Source: Janthinobacterium rivuli (GTDB lineage: Bacteria; Pseudomonadota; Gammaproteobacteria; Burkholderiales; Burkholderiaceae_D). Taken from it: 64,000 bases of DNA. The stretch covers positions 62,001 to 126,000 of the forward strand of contig NZ_WFLJ01000004.1 of the NCBI RefSeq assembly GCF_009208735.1. The letters are read 5' to 3'. Both the position numbers and the translations under genes were made by a program. The notes beneath the pieces were generated by a model. That model ran no database searches and was not told the DNA's origin. It was given only the letters and a program-made list of their open reading frames with translations. Positions 48,805 to 58,217 of the stretch are shown one piece after another; positions within the stretch are counted from its first letter, which is position 1; every line of letters starts with the position of its first letter.

Positions 48805-50610
48805 ATGGAGGATTTGCTGCCGTATTTCGAGCGCGAGCTGGTGATGCTGCGGCGACATTGCCGTGAGTTCTCCGAACGCTATCCGCGAATCGCCGGCAAA
48901 TTGCACATGTCCGGCGAGTCTTGCGAAGATCCGCACGTCGAACACTTGATCGAATCGGTGGCCATGCTGGCGGCACGCATCTCGAAGCGGCTCGATGACG
49001 ACTATCCGCAATTTACCGAAGCCTTGTTCGAAGCCCTGTTCCCCCATTATCTGCGCCCCGTCCCATCGTGCACCATCGTGCATCAGCCCCCTCCAGCGGC
49101 CGGGGCCGGCGTATTGCACCTCCCGGCCGGCAGTGAAATGGACGCAACGCCGGTGCGCGGCGTGCGCTGCCGCTTCAAGACGGCCTACGACATGACGAGC
49201 GGGGCATCGGTACTGGACAACGCGGTTTTCGATGCGATGATCAAGGCGCCGCCAGGCGTACGCCTGCCCGCGTCGGCCAGCTCCTCGCTGAACATCGGTA
49301 TCCGGCATCTCGATGCGCCGCCCGTCTCCCTGCGCGTTTTCATCGATGGCGAAGCGTCGTTTTCCGCCGCATTGCGCAATGCCTTGTTCATGCAGACAGT
49401 CTGCGCGTTTGTGTCACCCGACGCAGGGCAATGGATGGCCTTGCCCGCCTTGCCTGTGACGCCCGTCGGCTTCGGCGACACGGATGCCTTGATACCTTTC
49501 GGCGCCCGTTCGCAGCCGGCCTACCGCATCCTGAGCGAGTATTTTGCGTATCCGGAAAAATTCAATTTCTTTGACATCGATATGGCGGCGCTGAGTTCTG
49601 CCGTGCCGCCTGGTTGCAAGAGCTTTACCCTGCATCTGTGCATGGCAGGCCTGCGCCCCGATTCCGCCGCGGCGCGCATGTTGTCCAGTATTTCCAGCGA
49701 AAACCTGAAGCTGGGCTGCAGCCCGGCGATCAACCTCTTCCGCCAGGAAGGCGTGCCCATTGCCGTGACCCGGCAAAAAACCGACTACTCCGTGCTGGCC
49801 CATGCCACCCATGCCCATGGCTACGAAGTCGTCAATGTCGACGCGGTGCGTCTGTTGCGCCAACGCGGCGGCGAAAGCACGCTGACCGAATTTCGCCCGC
49901 TGTACAGCCTGCGTCATGGCGAAGGCGCGGCGCAACAGGGCCATTACTGGGTCGTTCGCCACGACATGGCGTTGGCCATCAAAAGTCCTGGTCACGAAAA
50001 GAAAATCACGCTGGTCGATGGCGACTTCAATCCCTTGATCCATGAAAAGGCCAGCCTGTCATTGTCGCTGACCTGCAGCAACCGCGACCTGCCGCTATCG
50101 CTCAAATACGGCCAGCAGCAGGGAGACTTGCAACCGTGCGGCGGCGGAACTGCACTGCACATGCTGCGGCGCCCCAGCCAGCCACGCCGCTTTTCACCGG
50201 GCGCGGGCCTGCACTGGCGCCTGATTTCGCACCTGACGCTGAATCATCACGCGCTGGTCCAGGAGGGGCTGCCGGCCCTGCGAGAAATGCTGACGCTGTA
50301 TGACCTGTCCCAGTCGGCAAGCTCGCAGCGCCAGATCGGCGGCATCGTCGCGCTGGCGCACTCGCCCACCACGACATGGCTGCGACACAGACGCGGCACC
50401 TCGCTGGCGCATGGCGTGGAGGTACGCATCACGCTGGACGAGGAAGCGTTCGTCGGCAGCGGCATGCACCTGTTTGTGCAGGTGATCGATCACTTCCTTG
50501 GGCTGTACGTGCAAATCAACAGTTTCATCGAATTGGTCGTGCTGTCACTGCAAAGCGGAGAGGTGCTGATCCGATGCAAACCAAGAAGCGGATTGCAGAA
50601 TCTGGTGTAG
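48805..50610 (+). CDS. tssF: T6SS baseplate subunit TssF (VasA/ImpG)
   Basis: 601 residues starting MEDLLPYFERELVMLRRHCREFSERYPRIAGKL, the conserved TssF N-terminus; LEHLIESVAMLAAR-like and FTEALFEALFPHYLRPVPS segments follow. It forms the (TssF)2-TssG wedge of the baseplate. The frame is open 51 codons further upstream, but the ATG at 48805 with AGGAAA matches the family start. It overlaps tssG by 37 bases. Confidence 0.93.
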   Translation: MEDLLPYFERELVMLRRHCREFSERYPRIAGKLHMSGESCEDPHVEHLIESVAMLAARISKRLDDDYPQFTEALFEALFPHYLRPVPSCTIVHQPPPAAGAGVLHLPAGSEMDATPVRGVRCRFKTAYDMTSGASVLDNAVFDAMIKAPPGVRLPASASSSLNIGIRHLDAPPVSLRVFIDGEASFSAALRNALFMQTVCAFVSPDAGQWMALPALPVTPVGFGDTDALIPFGARSQPAYRILSEYFAYPEKFNFFDIDMAALSSAVPPGCKSFTLHLCMAGLRPDSAAARMLSSISSENLKLGCSPAINLFRQEGVPIAVTRQKTDYSVLAHATHAHGYEVVNVDAVRLLRQRGGESTLTEFRPLYSLRHGEGAAQQGHYWVVRHDMALAIKSPGHEKKITLVDGDFNPLIHEKASLSLSLTCSNRDLPLSLKYGQQQGDLQPCGGGTALHMLRRPSQPRRFSPGAGLHWRLISHLTLNHHALVQEGLPALREMLTLYDLSQSASSQRQIGGIVALAHSPTTTWLRHRRGTSLAHGVEVRITLDEEAFVGSGMHLFVQVIDHFLGLYVQINSFIELVVLSLQSGEVLIRCKPRSGLQNLV

Positions 50611-51599
50611 TGCACCACTTGCTGGCCGAACCCTACCGCTACCAATTCGTGCAGGCGGTGCGTATTCTGCTGTGTTGGCTACGTCGGCAGAACGTGTCCC
50701 ATGCGCAAGCCTTCGGCCAGGTGTTGCGCTTCAAGAACAGCTTGTCCTTGAGTTTTCCTGCCAGTGAAATTGAACAACTCACGCTCGATGACAATGAACA
50801 ACTGAGCCTGACTCCGACGTTCATGCGTTTTCTGGGTGTCGGCGGCACCTTGCCCTTGCACCATTCGGAACGCATCGCCGCCTACCGTTTGTCGAGCAAA
50901 GACGCCGGCGTCTCGGCCTTCCTCGATATCTTTTCGCACCGCATGATTTCGCTGCATTACCAGGCGTGGGAAAAATATCGCATCGAGTCAGCATTCGAAA
51001 CCCGGGCACAAGATGAGCAACTGCCTTTGCTGATGGCACTGGCAGGTGTCCGGCGCACTGCGCTGCCGTCGCGTGGTGAAGCCGATACCGTGACGCAGGA
51101 TGTTGCGGCCTGGTACGCGGGCCTGCTGCGCTGCCGCCCCGTCTCCGCGCAAGCGATCGGCCCCGTATTGGCCGAGTACTGCGGCGTACCGATTTCCCTG
51201 CAACAATTTGTCGGTGGCTGGGACTATCTGGAAAAAAATCGGCGCAGCCTGCTGGGCAGTGCCAACTTCACCCTGGCGCGCGGCGCAACTATTGGCCTGC
51301 GGCTGTGGCGCCAGGACATGCGCGTCTGCCTGCATATCGGCCCGCTGGATCCCGCCGGCCTGCAACGCTTCCTGCCGCGCAGCACAGGCGCGGCGGCGCT
51401 GTCAAAGATGCTGGCGCTGTTTGGTGTACCCGACCTGCAATATGAAGTACGGCTGATATTGAGTCCGCCATGCATTACCCCCCTGCTCCTGAGCTCCAAG
51501 CCCTCAGAAAGACGGCGCCTGGGCTGGACGACATTCCTGCGGACGGCACAAGGCGAGGTACGCGGCGCCGAAGTGCGTTATCTGCTGCAGCTGACTTGA
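50574..51599 (+). CDS. tssG: T6SS baseplate subunit TssG (VasB/ImpH)
   Basis: 341 residues. LLAEPYRYQFVQAVRILLCWL near the N-terminus and FLGVGGTLPLHHSE, FLDIFSHRMISLHYQAWEKYR in the middle are typical TssG motifs. It completes the baseplate wedge with TssF and TssK. The start overlaps the end of tssF in another frame, consistent with coupling. Confidence 0.93.
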   Translation: MQTKKRIAESGVVHHLLAEPYRYQFVQAVRILLCWLRRQNVSHAQAFGQVLRFKNSLSLSFPASEIEQLTLDDNEQLSLTPTFMRFLGVGGTLPLHHSERIAAYRLSSKDAGVSAFLDIFSHRMISLHYQAWEKYRIESAFETRAQDEQLPLLMALAGVRRTALPSRGEADTVTQDVAAWYAGLLRCRPVSAQAIGPVLAEYCGVPISLQQFVGGWDYLEKNRRSLLGSANFTLARGATIGLRLWRQDMRVCLHIGPLDPAGLQRFLPRSTGAAALSKMLALFGVPDLQYEVRLILSPPCITPLLLSSKPSERRRLGWTTFLRTAQGEVRGAEVRYLLQLT

Positions 51600-51628
51600 G
51601 CAATCCATATCTCAAAAGCGAGGCACAC

Positions 51629-51883
51629 ATGAAACATGAGGGACGCGGCGTCATCCGGCTAGGCGATGCAACCGATCACGGCGGCAAGGTTACCAGTGCA
51701 TCGTCCGGCAGCACCGTGATGGGGAAGATGGCGGCGCTGGCCGATGACACGACCTTCTGCCCGAAGTGCAAGGGCAGCTTTCCGATCACGCCGGACGGCG
51801 CCGGCGCCAAACACATGGGCAAGCCGTACGCCTATGACGGCGATGCCACCGCCTGTGGCGCCCACCTGATCACATCGCTATAA
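51629..51883 (+). CDS. T6SS PAAR-domain spike tip protein
   Basis: 84 residues, almost all a PAAR-like domain: IRLGDATDHGGKVTSASSG, the metal-site Cys/His set with CPKCKGSFPIT and the C-terminal ACGAHLITSL. It sharpens the VgrG spike and may bind the effector. No toxin extension. GAGG lies 7 bases before the ATG; vgrG starts 12 bases later. Confidence 0.9.
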   Translation: MKHEGRGVIRLGDATDHGGKVTSASSGSTVMGKMAALADDTTFCPKCKGSFPITPDGAGAKHMGKPYAYDGDATACGAHLITSL

Positions 51884-51895
51884 CGGAGGCAAGCC

Positions 51896-54490
51896 ATGCA
51901 TGCAAGCATACAGGCGGCACTTTCGGCCTTCGACCTCGCCGCACAGGAACGGCGCCTGCTGAAGATCGAGTTCCCCCACGAAGATGGACCGGCCGGCGCC
52001 ATCCTGCTGGTCAATTCGCTGACGGCCAGGGAGGAGGTGTCGCGCGACTTCCGCTTCGAGGCCGAATTGCTGTCAGATGACGCGCACATCGCGCTCAAGG
52101 CCATGTTGGGTCGCATGGTCACCATTTCCATGGTGCGCGACGATGGTTCGCTCCGTTACTTTAACGGCTATGTGGGCGAGTTTTGCCTGCTGCGCGCCGA
52201 TGGCGGCTTTGCCTGGTACCGCACGGTGCTGCAACCCTGGCTGGCCTTCGCCCGACTACGCCAGGACAATGTGTCCTTTCATGGCCAAAGCGTGATGCAG
52301 CTGACCGAAACAACGTTTGCCCACTATGAGCAGCGCGACTGGAAAACCAGCATCCATGGCGACGATCCACAGATCACCTGTGCCAACCAGCACAATGAAA
52401 CCGACTACAACCACCTGCACCGTCGCTGGGAGGCGCTGGGCTGGCATTACTGGTACGAGCACCGCGCCGATGGTCATACGCTTTGGCTCGCAGACAACAG
52501 CACCTTGGCGGACATGATCGCCACGGTGTCCGGCGACGGCGCCATGCCTTTTCACTCCGAATCGGGTTCCATGGAAGACGATGGTCTGCAACAATGGCAA
52601 GCCATACGCCGGATCGGCTCCGGGCAACTGACCTTGGCCAGTTTCGACTATAAGAATCCCCGGCCGCGCCTGGCCAGCGGCTACTCATTAAATCGCCAGG
52701 GTGATGTATTTGCGCACGAACTGTATGAAAACACGGGCGCTTATGGCTATAAGAATGTCGATGAGGGAGAAGCGCTGGCACAGCGCCGCATGGAAGAAAG
52801 CGACCATCTGCGCCAGTACTTCGAGGCTGCCGGCAATCACCGTGGCGCACAACCTGGCCTATGTTTTCGGCTCGATGGACATTTCAGCGGCGAGGAAAAA
52901 CGCTACCAGCCCGGCCAGGAACGCCCCGACAGCATTGCCGAACGCGAATACCTGATCCTGTCAGTCGAGCATACCGCCAGCAACAATTATCAAGCGGGTT
53001 CCAACGCCCCCTCGCACTATGCCAACAATATGGTATGCGTGCGCCGGGACATCCGCTGGCGGCCTGGCCGTGGCTACAACAGCACACCGTGCGTGGTTGC
53101 CGGCGTACAGACGGCGCTGGTGGTCGGGCCGGCCGGGGAGGAAATCCATACCGATGCGCTGGGACGCATCCGCCTGCAATTTCACTGGGACCGCCTGGGG
53201 GAATTCGATGAGCGCAGCTCGCCATGGATACGGGTCATGATGCCGATGGCGGGTCCGCAAATGGGACACATCGCCTTGCCACGCGTGGGTCAGGAAGTCG
53301 TCGTGCAATTTCAGGACGGCAATATCGACCACCCGATCGTCATCGGCGTGGTCTACAACAGTGCGAACCTACCGCCGTGGCAACTGCCGCAGCAGCGTGC
53401 CCTGTCCGGTGTGCGCAGCCGCGAACTGGGCGCCCGCAGCGCCAACCAACTCGTGCTCGACGATACCAAGGGCGCGATCCAGGCACAGCTGCGCAGCGAG
53501 CACCAGGATAGCCGCCTCTCGTTGGGCAACATCACGCGCATCGACGACAACGCCGGCCGCAAGGAGGCGCGCGGCGTGGGCTTTGAACTGGCCAGCAATG
53601 CCTGGGGCGCCCTGCGCGCGGCCAAAGGCATGCTGATCACCACGGAAACACCGGCAGGCGGCGGCTCGGTCAAGCAACTCGACGAAACACAGGCCCGCCT
53701 GGCGCAAGCGCACCAACTGCAAGTGGGATTAGCCAGCATGGCCGTCGACGCAGGTGCGCAAGATGGCGCCGCGCAACAAGGCGCCGTGGCCGACGCCATC
53801 CAGCGGCAAAACGCCGCCATCAAGGGGAGCGCCGGCGATTTCCCGGAGTTGGCCGAACCGCATTTGCTGCTGGCCAGTCCAGCCGGCATCGAGCTGAGCA
53901 CGGCTCAGTCGATCCACCTGGCCGCCAGCGAGCATGTGGCGCTCACCAGCAACAAGCATATTTCACTCGCCAGCGGCGACAGCATCTTTGCCAGCATCGC
54001 CAAGACCTTCAGCCTGTTCGTGCACAAGGCCGGCATGAAGCTGATTGCCGCCAGCGGCAAGGTATCCATCCAGGCCCACAGCGACGAGGTGGAAATCCTC
54101 GCCCAGAAAGTGCTGTCGCTGATCAGCGAGGCGGACTGGGTCAACATCAAAGGCAAGAAAGGCGTACGCCTGCACGGCGCCAACCACATGCTGGAAATCA
54201 GCGACAAGGTGCAGTTCTTCACTTCCTCACCCGTGCTCTTCAACGGCAACCTGGAAACCTTGGCGCCGAAGAGCGTGTCGCAGGAATTCAATGAACGGCC
54301 ACACAGCAGTTTCGATCAGGAGGTCTTGCTAGTGAATGCCGACGATACGCCAGCTGTTGGCATTGCTTTTGAAATCCTGCGCGATGACGGCAACGCGGTT
54401 GGCAAAAGCGCGGAGGATGGTTCCACGCAACTACAAAAATCCACTGGCATGGAAAGCTACATCATTCGCTATAAGGGAGAACTGCCATGA
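51896..54490 (+). CDS. vgrG: T6SS spike protein VgrG with C-terminal adaptor-like extension
   Basis: 864 residues. gp27-like domain (about 20-370), gp5-like OB fold (about 385-500, GRIRLQFHWDRLGEFDERSSPWIRVM... HIALPRVGQEVVVQFQDG), a DUF2345 beta-helix (about 640-780) and a final domain of about 60 residues (VLLVNADDTPAVGIAFEILRDDGN...) that resembles a transthyretin-like adaptor used to dock cargo. CGGAGG is 6 bases before the ATG. Its stop overlaps the effector start (ATGA), which argues this VgrG carries that effector. Confidence 0.93.
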   Translation: MHASIQAALSAFDLAAQERRLLKIEFPHEDGPAGAILLVNSLTAREEVSRDFRFEAELLSDDAHIALKAMLGRMVTISMVRDDGSLRYFNGYVGEFCLLRADGGFAWYRTVLQPWLAFARLRQDNVSFHGQSVMQLTETTFAHYEQRDWKTSIHGDDPQITCANQHNETDYNHLHRRWEALGWHYWYEHRADGHTLWLADNSTLADMIATVSGDGAMPFHSESGSMEDDGLQQWQAIRRIGSGQLTLASFDYKNPRPRLASGYSLNRQGDVFAHELYENTGAYGYKNVDEGEALAQRRMEESDHLRQYFEAAGNHRGAQPGLCFRLDGHFSGEEKRYQPGQERPDSIAEREYLILSVEHTASNNYQAGSNAPSHYANNMVCVRRDIRWRPGRGYNSTPCVVAGVQTALVVGPAGEEIHTDALGRIRLQFHWDRLGEFDERSSPWIRVMMPMAGPQMGHIALPRVGQEVVVQFQDGNIDHPIVIGVVYNSANLPPWQLPQQRALSGVRSRELGARSANQLVLDDTKGAIQAQLRSEHQDSRLSLGNITRIDDNAGRKEARGVGFELASNAWGALRAAKGMLITTETPAGGGSVKQLDETQARLAQAHQLQVGLASMAVDAGAQDGAAQQGAVADAIQRQNAAIKGSAGDFPELAEPHLLLASPAGIELSTAQSIHLAASEHVALTSNKHISLASGDSIFASIAKTFSLFVHKAGMKLIAASGKVSIQAHSDEVEILAQKVLSLISEADWVNIKGKKGVRLHGANHMLEISDKVQFFTSSPVLFNGNLETLAPKSVSQEFNERPHSSFDQEVLLVNADDTPAVGIAFEILRDDGNAVGKSAEDGSTQLQKSTGMESYIIRYKGELP

Positions 54491-56340
54491 GTAAATGTGA
54501 TGACTTGAATAACCGCGGCAATCATCCTGCAAAATTTACTCAAGGCGTGGGAGGCTGGGCGGAACTCGCCGTTTCGATGACGGAAACAAAAGATACTACT
54601 CGACACGACGTCACTGTGCCACCAGGCAAAGTAATTCCTGTCATTTTCCTGCCAGGCGTAATGGGCAGCAATCTAAGGATGAGCAAAGTTCGCCAAGAAG
54701 AATTGCGTCGTCCAGACAATCGGGCATGGCGGCCAGACGATATGATGGGTGCGGGGGGCAAGACGGCCGTCCTAACAGGCAATGGCTTGGGTGGCTGGTT
54801 CAAAGATGCGTCGCCACGGCAGCGTCAATTGGTGTTTGATCCCACAGAAACCGAGGTCGAGTACTACCATTACACCGAAAGCAACAGCCGCTTCGATCCG
54901 GATGGTGCGGAAACCAGAGCTGCAGATGCACGGCATCAAAATGTTCCAGACAGCTTTACACCGATTCCTCCTTTGATGGGAACGAACAGGGTCGCGACAA
55001 CAACACGGCCGAATCAAGGTAGAGCCTGCTCATATCAAAGCCCTGCACAAATAGCCCGTTGGCGAGGATGGAGTGAAGTGTTATTTGCCGGTGCGTACGG
55101 AACAATGTTGCGGGCTGCCGAATTGCATCTCAACAACATGATTTCCGACGGTAAACCACATCCTGTTTGGCGTCAAACGAGTGGGCTTGGCGCACTGCTT
55201 TTGCAAGATCCCACAAATTTTGGCGCGTCATCTGGCAAAGCCATTAGCGTCAGCGATTTAAAGAAAATTTCTCCCTGTTGGTATCCCGTGCATGCGATGG
55301 GTTACAACTTTATCAAGAGCAATGGCGAATCTGCCGTCACGATTGCAGAACGACTACGCGGCCTGGTCAAAGGCTATCAGCAACGCGGCTTCAAATGCAA
55401 CGAAGTCATCATCGTCACGCACAGCATGGGGGGCTTGCTGGCCCGTGCATTGATACACCCCAGCTATGGAAAGATGCTTGATGATAAAGATGTAAAAATC
55501 CTCGGCATTTATCACAACGTCATGCCCACCATTGGAGCCGCAGGAGCGTATAAACGCATGCGTTTTGGCTTTCAGGAAAGAGAAGGGTCGATAGCAAAAA
55601 TAGAGGCCAGCATTCTAGGCATCGACGGTGAACACGCCACCGCAATTCTGGCAAATGCACCAGCGCCTTTAGAAATGATGCCAGGCGTGGCATATGGCCA
55701 GAACTGGCTGAAAATTGTGGATGCCAAGGATAAAGTTTTATGGAGTTGGCCTCGCGACAAGGCGACGGCACTAGACAGTATTTATCTTCAGCCACCCAAT
55801 GCATGGTGGCGACTAATCAATCCAAACTGGGTAAATCCCGCAGACCTCCCCCGTGAAAAAGGTGGCGGCATAGAAAGAACAATGAGGCGAATAAAAGACG
55901 CCGCAGAATTCTTATCATCCATAGAGAAAACCTTCCACTTAAATACTTACGCAAGCTATTGCTCATCCAGCAATTTTTTAAGTTATGGCGATGTAGTATT
56001 TAAATTAATTGAAGGTCTGCACAGTGGCTCAAATGACCCCTGGAATAAATTCGAGCCGTTACCTGAAAAATGGAAACTACTTGAGGATGATGCAAAGGGA
56101 CAACTCCTGGTTCAGGCCGGAGGAAAATTCTTAAAGTTAAAGCTACAGCCAGCCAGTGCACGTGGTGATGGAACGGTACCGTCAGACCGTTCTGCCCGGC
56201 ACATCACAGGCACACTTTTCGTACACGGCACGACGGAAGCGAATGGTTATGAACACCAGAACAGCTACGCGGATACAAATGTAATGGCATCCATGCTGTA
56301 TTCCATCGTGAAAATTGCCAAAACAGCAAAATGGGAGTAA
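54487..56340 (+). CDS. Putative T6SS lipase effector (Tle4-like alpha/beta hydrolase)
   Basis: 617 residues. VIPVIFLPGVMGSNL (about 49-63) gives an oxyanion-type LPG loop as in LCAT-like hydrolases. VIIVTHSMGGLLARA (near 315) carries the nucleophile Ser in a THSMGG variant of GXSXG. RGDGTVPSDRSARH (near 560) resembles the GDGTVP motif that holds the catalytic Asp, with a His later in YEHQNSY. A phospholipase acting on the target cell membrane is the likely role. Overlap with vgrG and the following Tli4-like gene support a T6SS cargo. Base composition is lower in GC than in its neighbours. Tle4 assignment is inferred mainly from the partner. Confidence 0.78.
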   Translation: MSKCDDLNNRGNHPAKFTQGVGGWAELAVSMTETKDTTRHDVTVPPGKVIPVIFLPGVMGSNLRMSKVRQEELRRPDNRAWRPDDMMGAGGKTAVLTGNGLGGWFKDASPRQRQLVFDPTETEVEYYHYTESNSRFDPDGAETRAADARHQNVPDSFTPIPPLMGTNRVATTTRPNQGRACSYQSPAQIARWRGWSEVLFAGAYGTMLRAAELHLNNMISDGKPHPVWRQTSGLGALLLQDPTNFGASSGKAISVSDLKKISPCWYPVHAMGYNFIKSNGESAVTIAERLRGLVKGYQQRGFKCNEVIIVTHSMGGLLARALIHPSYGKMLDDKDVKILGIYHNVMPTIGAAGAYKRMRFGFQEREGSIAKIEASILGIDGEHATAILANAPAPLEMMPGVAYGQNWLKIVDAKDKVLWSWPRDKATALDSIYLQPPNAWWRLINPNWVNPADLPREKGGGIERTMRRIKDAAEFLSSIEKTFHLNTYASYCSSSNFLSYGDVVFKLIEGLHSGSNDPWNKFEPLPEKWKLLEDDAKGQLLVQAGGKFLKLKLQPASARGDGTVPSDRSARHITGTLFVHGTTEANGYEHQNSYADTNVMASMLYSIVKIAKTAKWE

Positions 56341-56343
56341 ACC

Positions 56344-57471
56344 ATGAATAATAAGATAGCGAAAAAATTTTTCCTCACGATTACAGTTATTGCGATGATA
56401 TTCCTATCCGCCTACGCGAAAAAAAATTCAGCCAAGGAGACCATAATGCCTGGAAATTTTAAGCTTAGTAAACGCTTGGAAACACTATTTTCAAAAACAA
56501 AAATTGTATGCTTTGGACGCTATGCAGTAGAAGTTCCTCAAGAAGCACAACTAATATCAGGAGGAACAATACTTCTTTCGGAAATTAAAACCATTCCAGG
56601 CGGAATAGCAGAAAAAAATGAAAGCATCGAAGAAGAAATTGAGAAGATAAGAAAAAATAACCGAACATCTGAAATTATATACAATGGGAAAGGCCCAGTA
56701 GAAAATAGTTGGCAACTTCAATATTATGATGGTAAATTTTCCAAAGAAGACGGCGATCTATTCTTTAAGACATACGTCATGAAAGAAAAGCATATATTCA
56801 TTCTTGATGGTTCAATTCGAAAAGGTGAATCGATAAAAAGTGCCACCGAAAATCAGCTATTCCGCGTCAATAGTTTGCGTCTGCGCGATGAGGAGGAAGT
56901 TCCCAATGAACCTGGCTACTGCGTCAAACATGGCTTCATGAGCGACAACAAGTATGAGAGTCAGGAAATGGCGGATGCAGGCCTATATTTCCCCAGCTTG
57001 CCAGATGTGACCTTTTCCATTACCTCAAATAAGGACGCCTACGGCGATTACCCTCCTGCTGAATATAATGCAAAAGTACGCGGGAAATTATCATTGCTTG
57101 CCCGCATCCAGGAAGCGAAAGACCAGCAAGGCAAGAATTACCCTCCTCGTACTCTGCTACGCGAAGGCAAACGTGACGTGCAGCACTGGCATGGCGAGGA
57201 ATCGTTGATACTGCGTACCGATGGCGTGCACGATTTTGAATGGACGCTGGTGGGTACGCCGCGCGATATCGCCTATCCAGCGGTATTGGAAGCATCCTTG
57301 TACACCAAAGTCGCCCACAACATGGTCGGCGCCGCCGAAGCCGCGTCGCTGACTGATGAAGAAGCGATCGCCTTGTGGGACAAGCTGCTGTCCGGCCTGA
57401 AGTTCCGGGTGAAGGTGCCGGGTGCGCCGCCCGGTTCGTACTACATCGATCCGGACCAGCCAGCGCAGTGA
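56344..57471 (+). CDS. Tli4-family T6SS immunity protein
   Basis: 375 residues. A signal peptide (KKFFLTITVIAMIFLSAYA) would send it to the periplasm, where a lipase effector acts. KIVCFGRYAVEVPQEAQLISGG and the C-terminal region resemble Tli4 immunity proteins. GGAGTAAACC, overlapping the effector stop, gives the ribosome site. The first half (to about 56,880) is strikingly AT-rich; the second half returns to the GC-rich codon style of the genome, so the gene appears to be a mosaic. Confidence 0.78.
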   Translation: MNNKIAKKFFLTITVIAMIFLSAYAKKNSAKETIMPGNFKLSKRLETLFSKTKIVCFGRYAVEVPQEAQLISGGTILLSEIKTIPGGIAEKNESIEEEIEKIRKNNRTSEIIYNGKGPVENSWQLQYYDGKFSKEDGDLFFKTYVMKEKHIFILDGSIRKGESIKSATENQLFRVNSLRLRDEEEVPNEPGYCVKHGFMSDNKYESQEMADAGLYFPSLPDVTFSITSNKDAYGDYPPAEYNAKVRGKLSLLARIQEAKDQQGKNYPPRTLLREGKRDVQHWHGEESLILRTDGVHDFEWTLVGTPRDIAYPAVLEASLYTKVAHNMVGAAEAASLTDEEAIALWDKLLSGLKFRVKVPGAPPGSYYIDPDQPAQ

Positions 57472-57543
57472 CGGCTGGATAAGCTCAAGCTGGCGCCTTG
57501 CAAGCCATTGCGCTAGCATGCTCCTTTTGCCCGGAAAGCGTCC

Positions 57544-58023
57544 ATGCCCATCACCCTGCGCCCCGCCCTGCCCTTTGACATCGACGCCCTGTGGGCCCTG
57601 CGCACCGTGGCCGTGCGTGTCAGTTGCGCCACGCACTATGCGCCGGAGCAAATTGCCGTATGGACGGCTTCGCCCGTGCCGCCTGCATATGTCGCCATGC
57701 TGGCCGCGGGCGGCGGCATCGTGGCGATGCAGGACGAGGCCATTGCCGGCTACGCCATGCTGAACGTCGACAAGCACGAAGTCGATGCCGTGTTTGTCGA
57801 TCCGGCGCGCGCGGGGCTGGGTATCGGCAAGCGCCTGCTGGCGGCGCTGGAGCAACTGGCGCGCCAGCGCGGCATGGCGCGTCTGCACCTGTCCGCGTCG
57901 CTGAACGCCGTGCCGCTTTACCAGGCCGCCGGTTTTATTGCCTTGCGCGCGGAAGCGTATGCCCATCCGAGCGGCATCAGCCTGGCCAGCGTGGCGATGG
58001 AAAAGGTGCTGCCACCCATCTGA
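57544..58023 (+). CDS. GNAT-family N-acetyltransferase
   Basis: 159 residues. Acetyl-CoA-binding signature VDAVFVDPARAGLGIGKRLLAALEQLARQRG (about 80-110, R/Q-x-x-G-x-G/A as RAGLGIG) and LHLSASLNAVPLYQAAGFIAL complete the fold. The substrate is not apparent. It follows the T6SS immunity gene by 72 bases but has no evident link to it; it is convergent with the small-gene cluster. Confidence 0.88.
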   Translation: MPITLRPALPFDIDALWALRTVAVRVSCATHYAPEQIAVWTASPVPPAYVAMLAAGGGIVAMQDEAIAGYAMLNVDKHEVDAVFVDPARAGLGIGKRLLAALEQLARQRGMARLHLSASLNAVPLYQAAGFIALRAEAYAHPSGISLASVAMEKVLPPI

Positions 58024-58027
58024 GCCT

Positions 58028-58217
58028 TCAGTCAGGCGCCGCGCCGGCATCGGACTCGGCCAGGCATTGCTGCAGCTTCGCGATCAGCGCGCGCACTTCG
58101 TCGTCGCCCAGGTCCAAACGGGTCGCCCTGCGCGCCGACGGCGATCAGGCAGATGGCCGAGCCGTCGTACCAGGCGTCCAGGCGTGCCTTGCCCTCATTC
58201 ATATTGCTCTGATTCAT
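58028..58217 (-). pseudogene. Small gene with +1 frameshift
   Basis: MNQSNMNEGKARLDAWYDGSAICLIAVGAQGDP is followed by a frame break. In the neighbouring frame, LDLGDDEVRALIAKLQQCLAES ends at TGA 58028. Removing one T of the TTT run (plus-strand AAA at 58116-58118) joins the two parts into one coherent 62-residue protein. This is either a real frameshift, a sequencing error, or slippage. It overlaps the DUF2750 stop region and is last in the operon. Function unknown. Confidence 0.6.
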
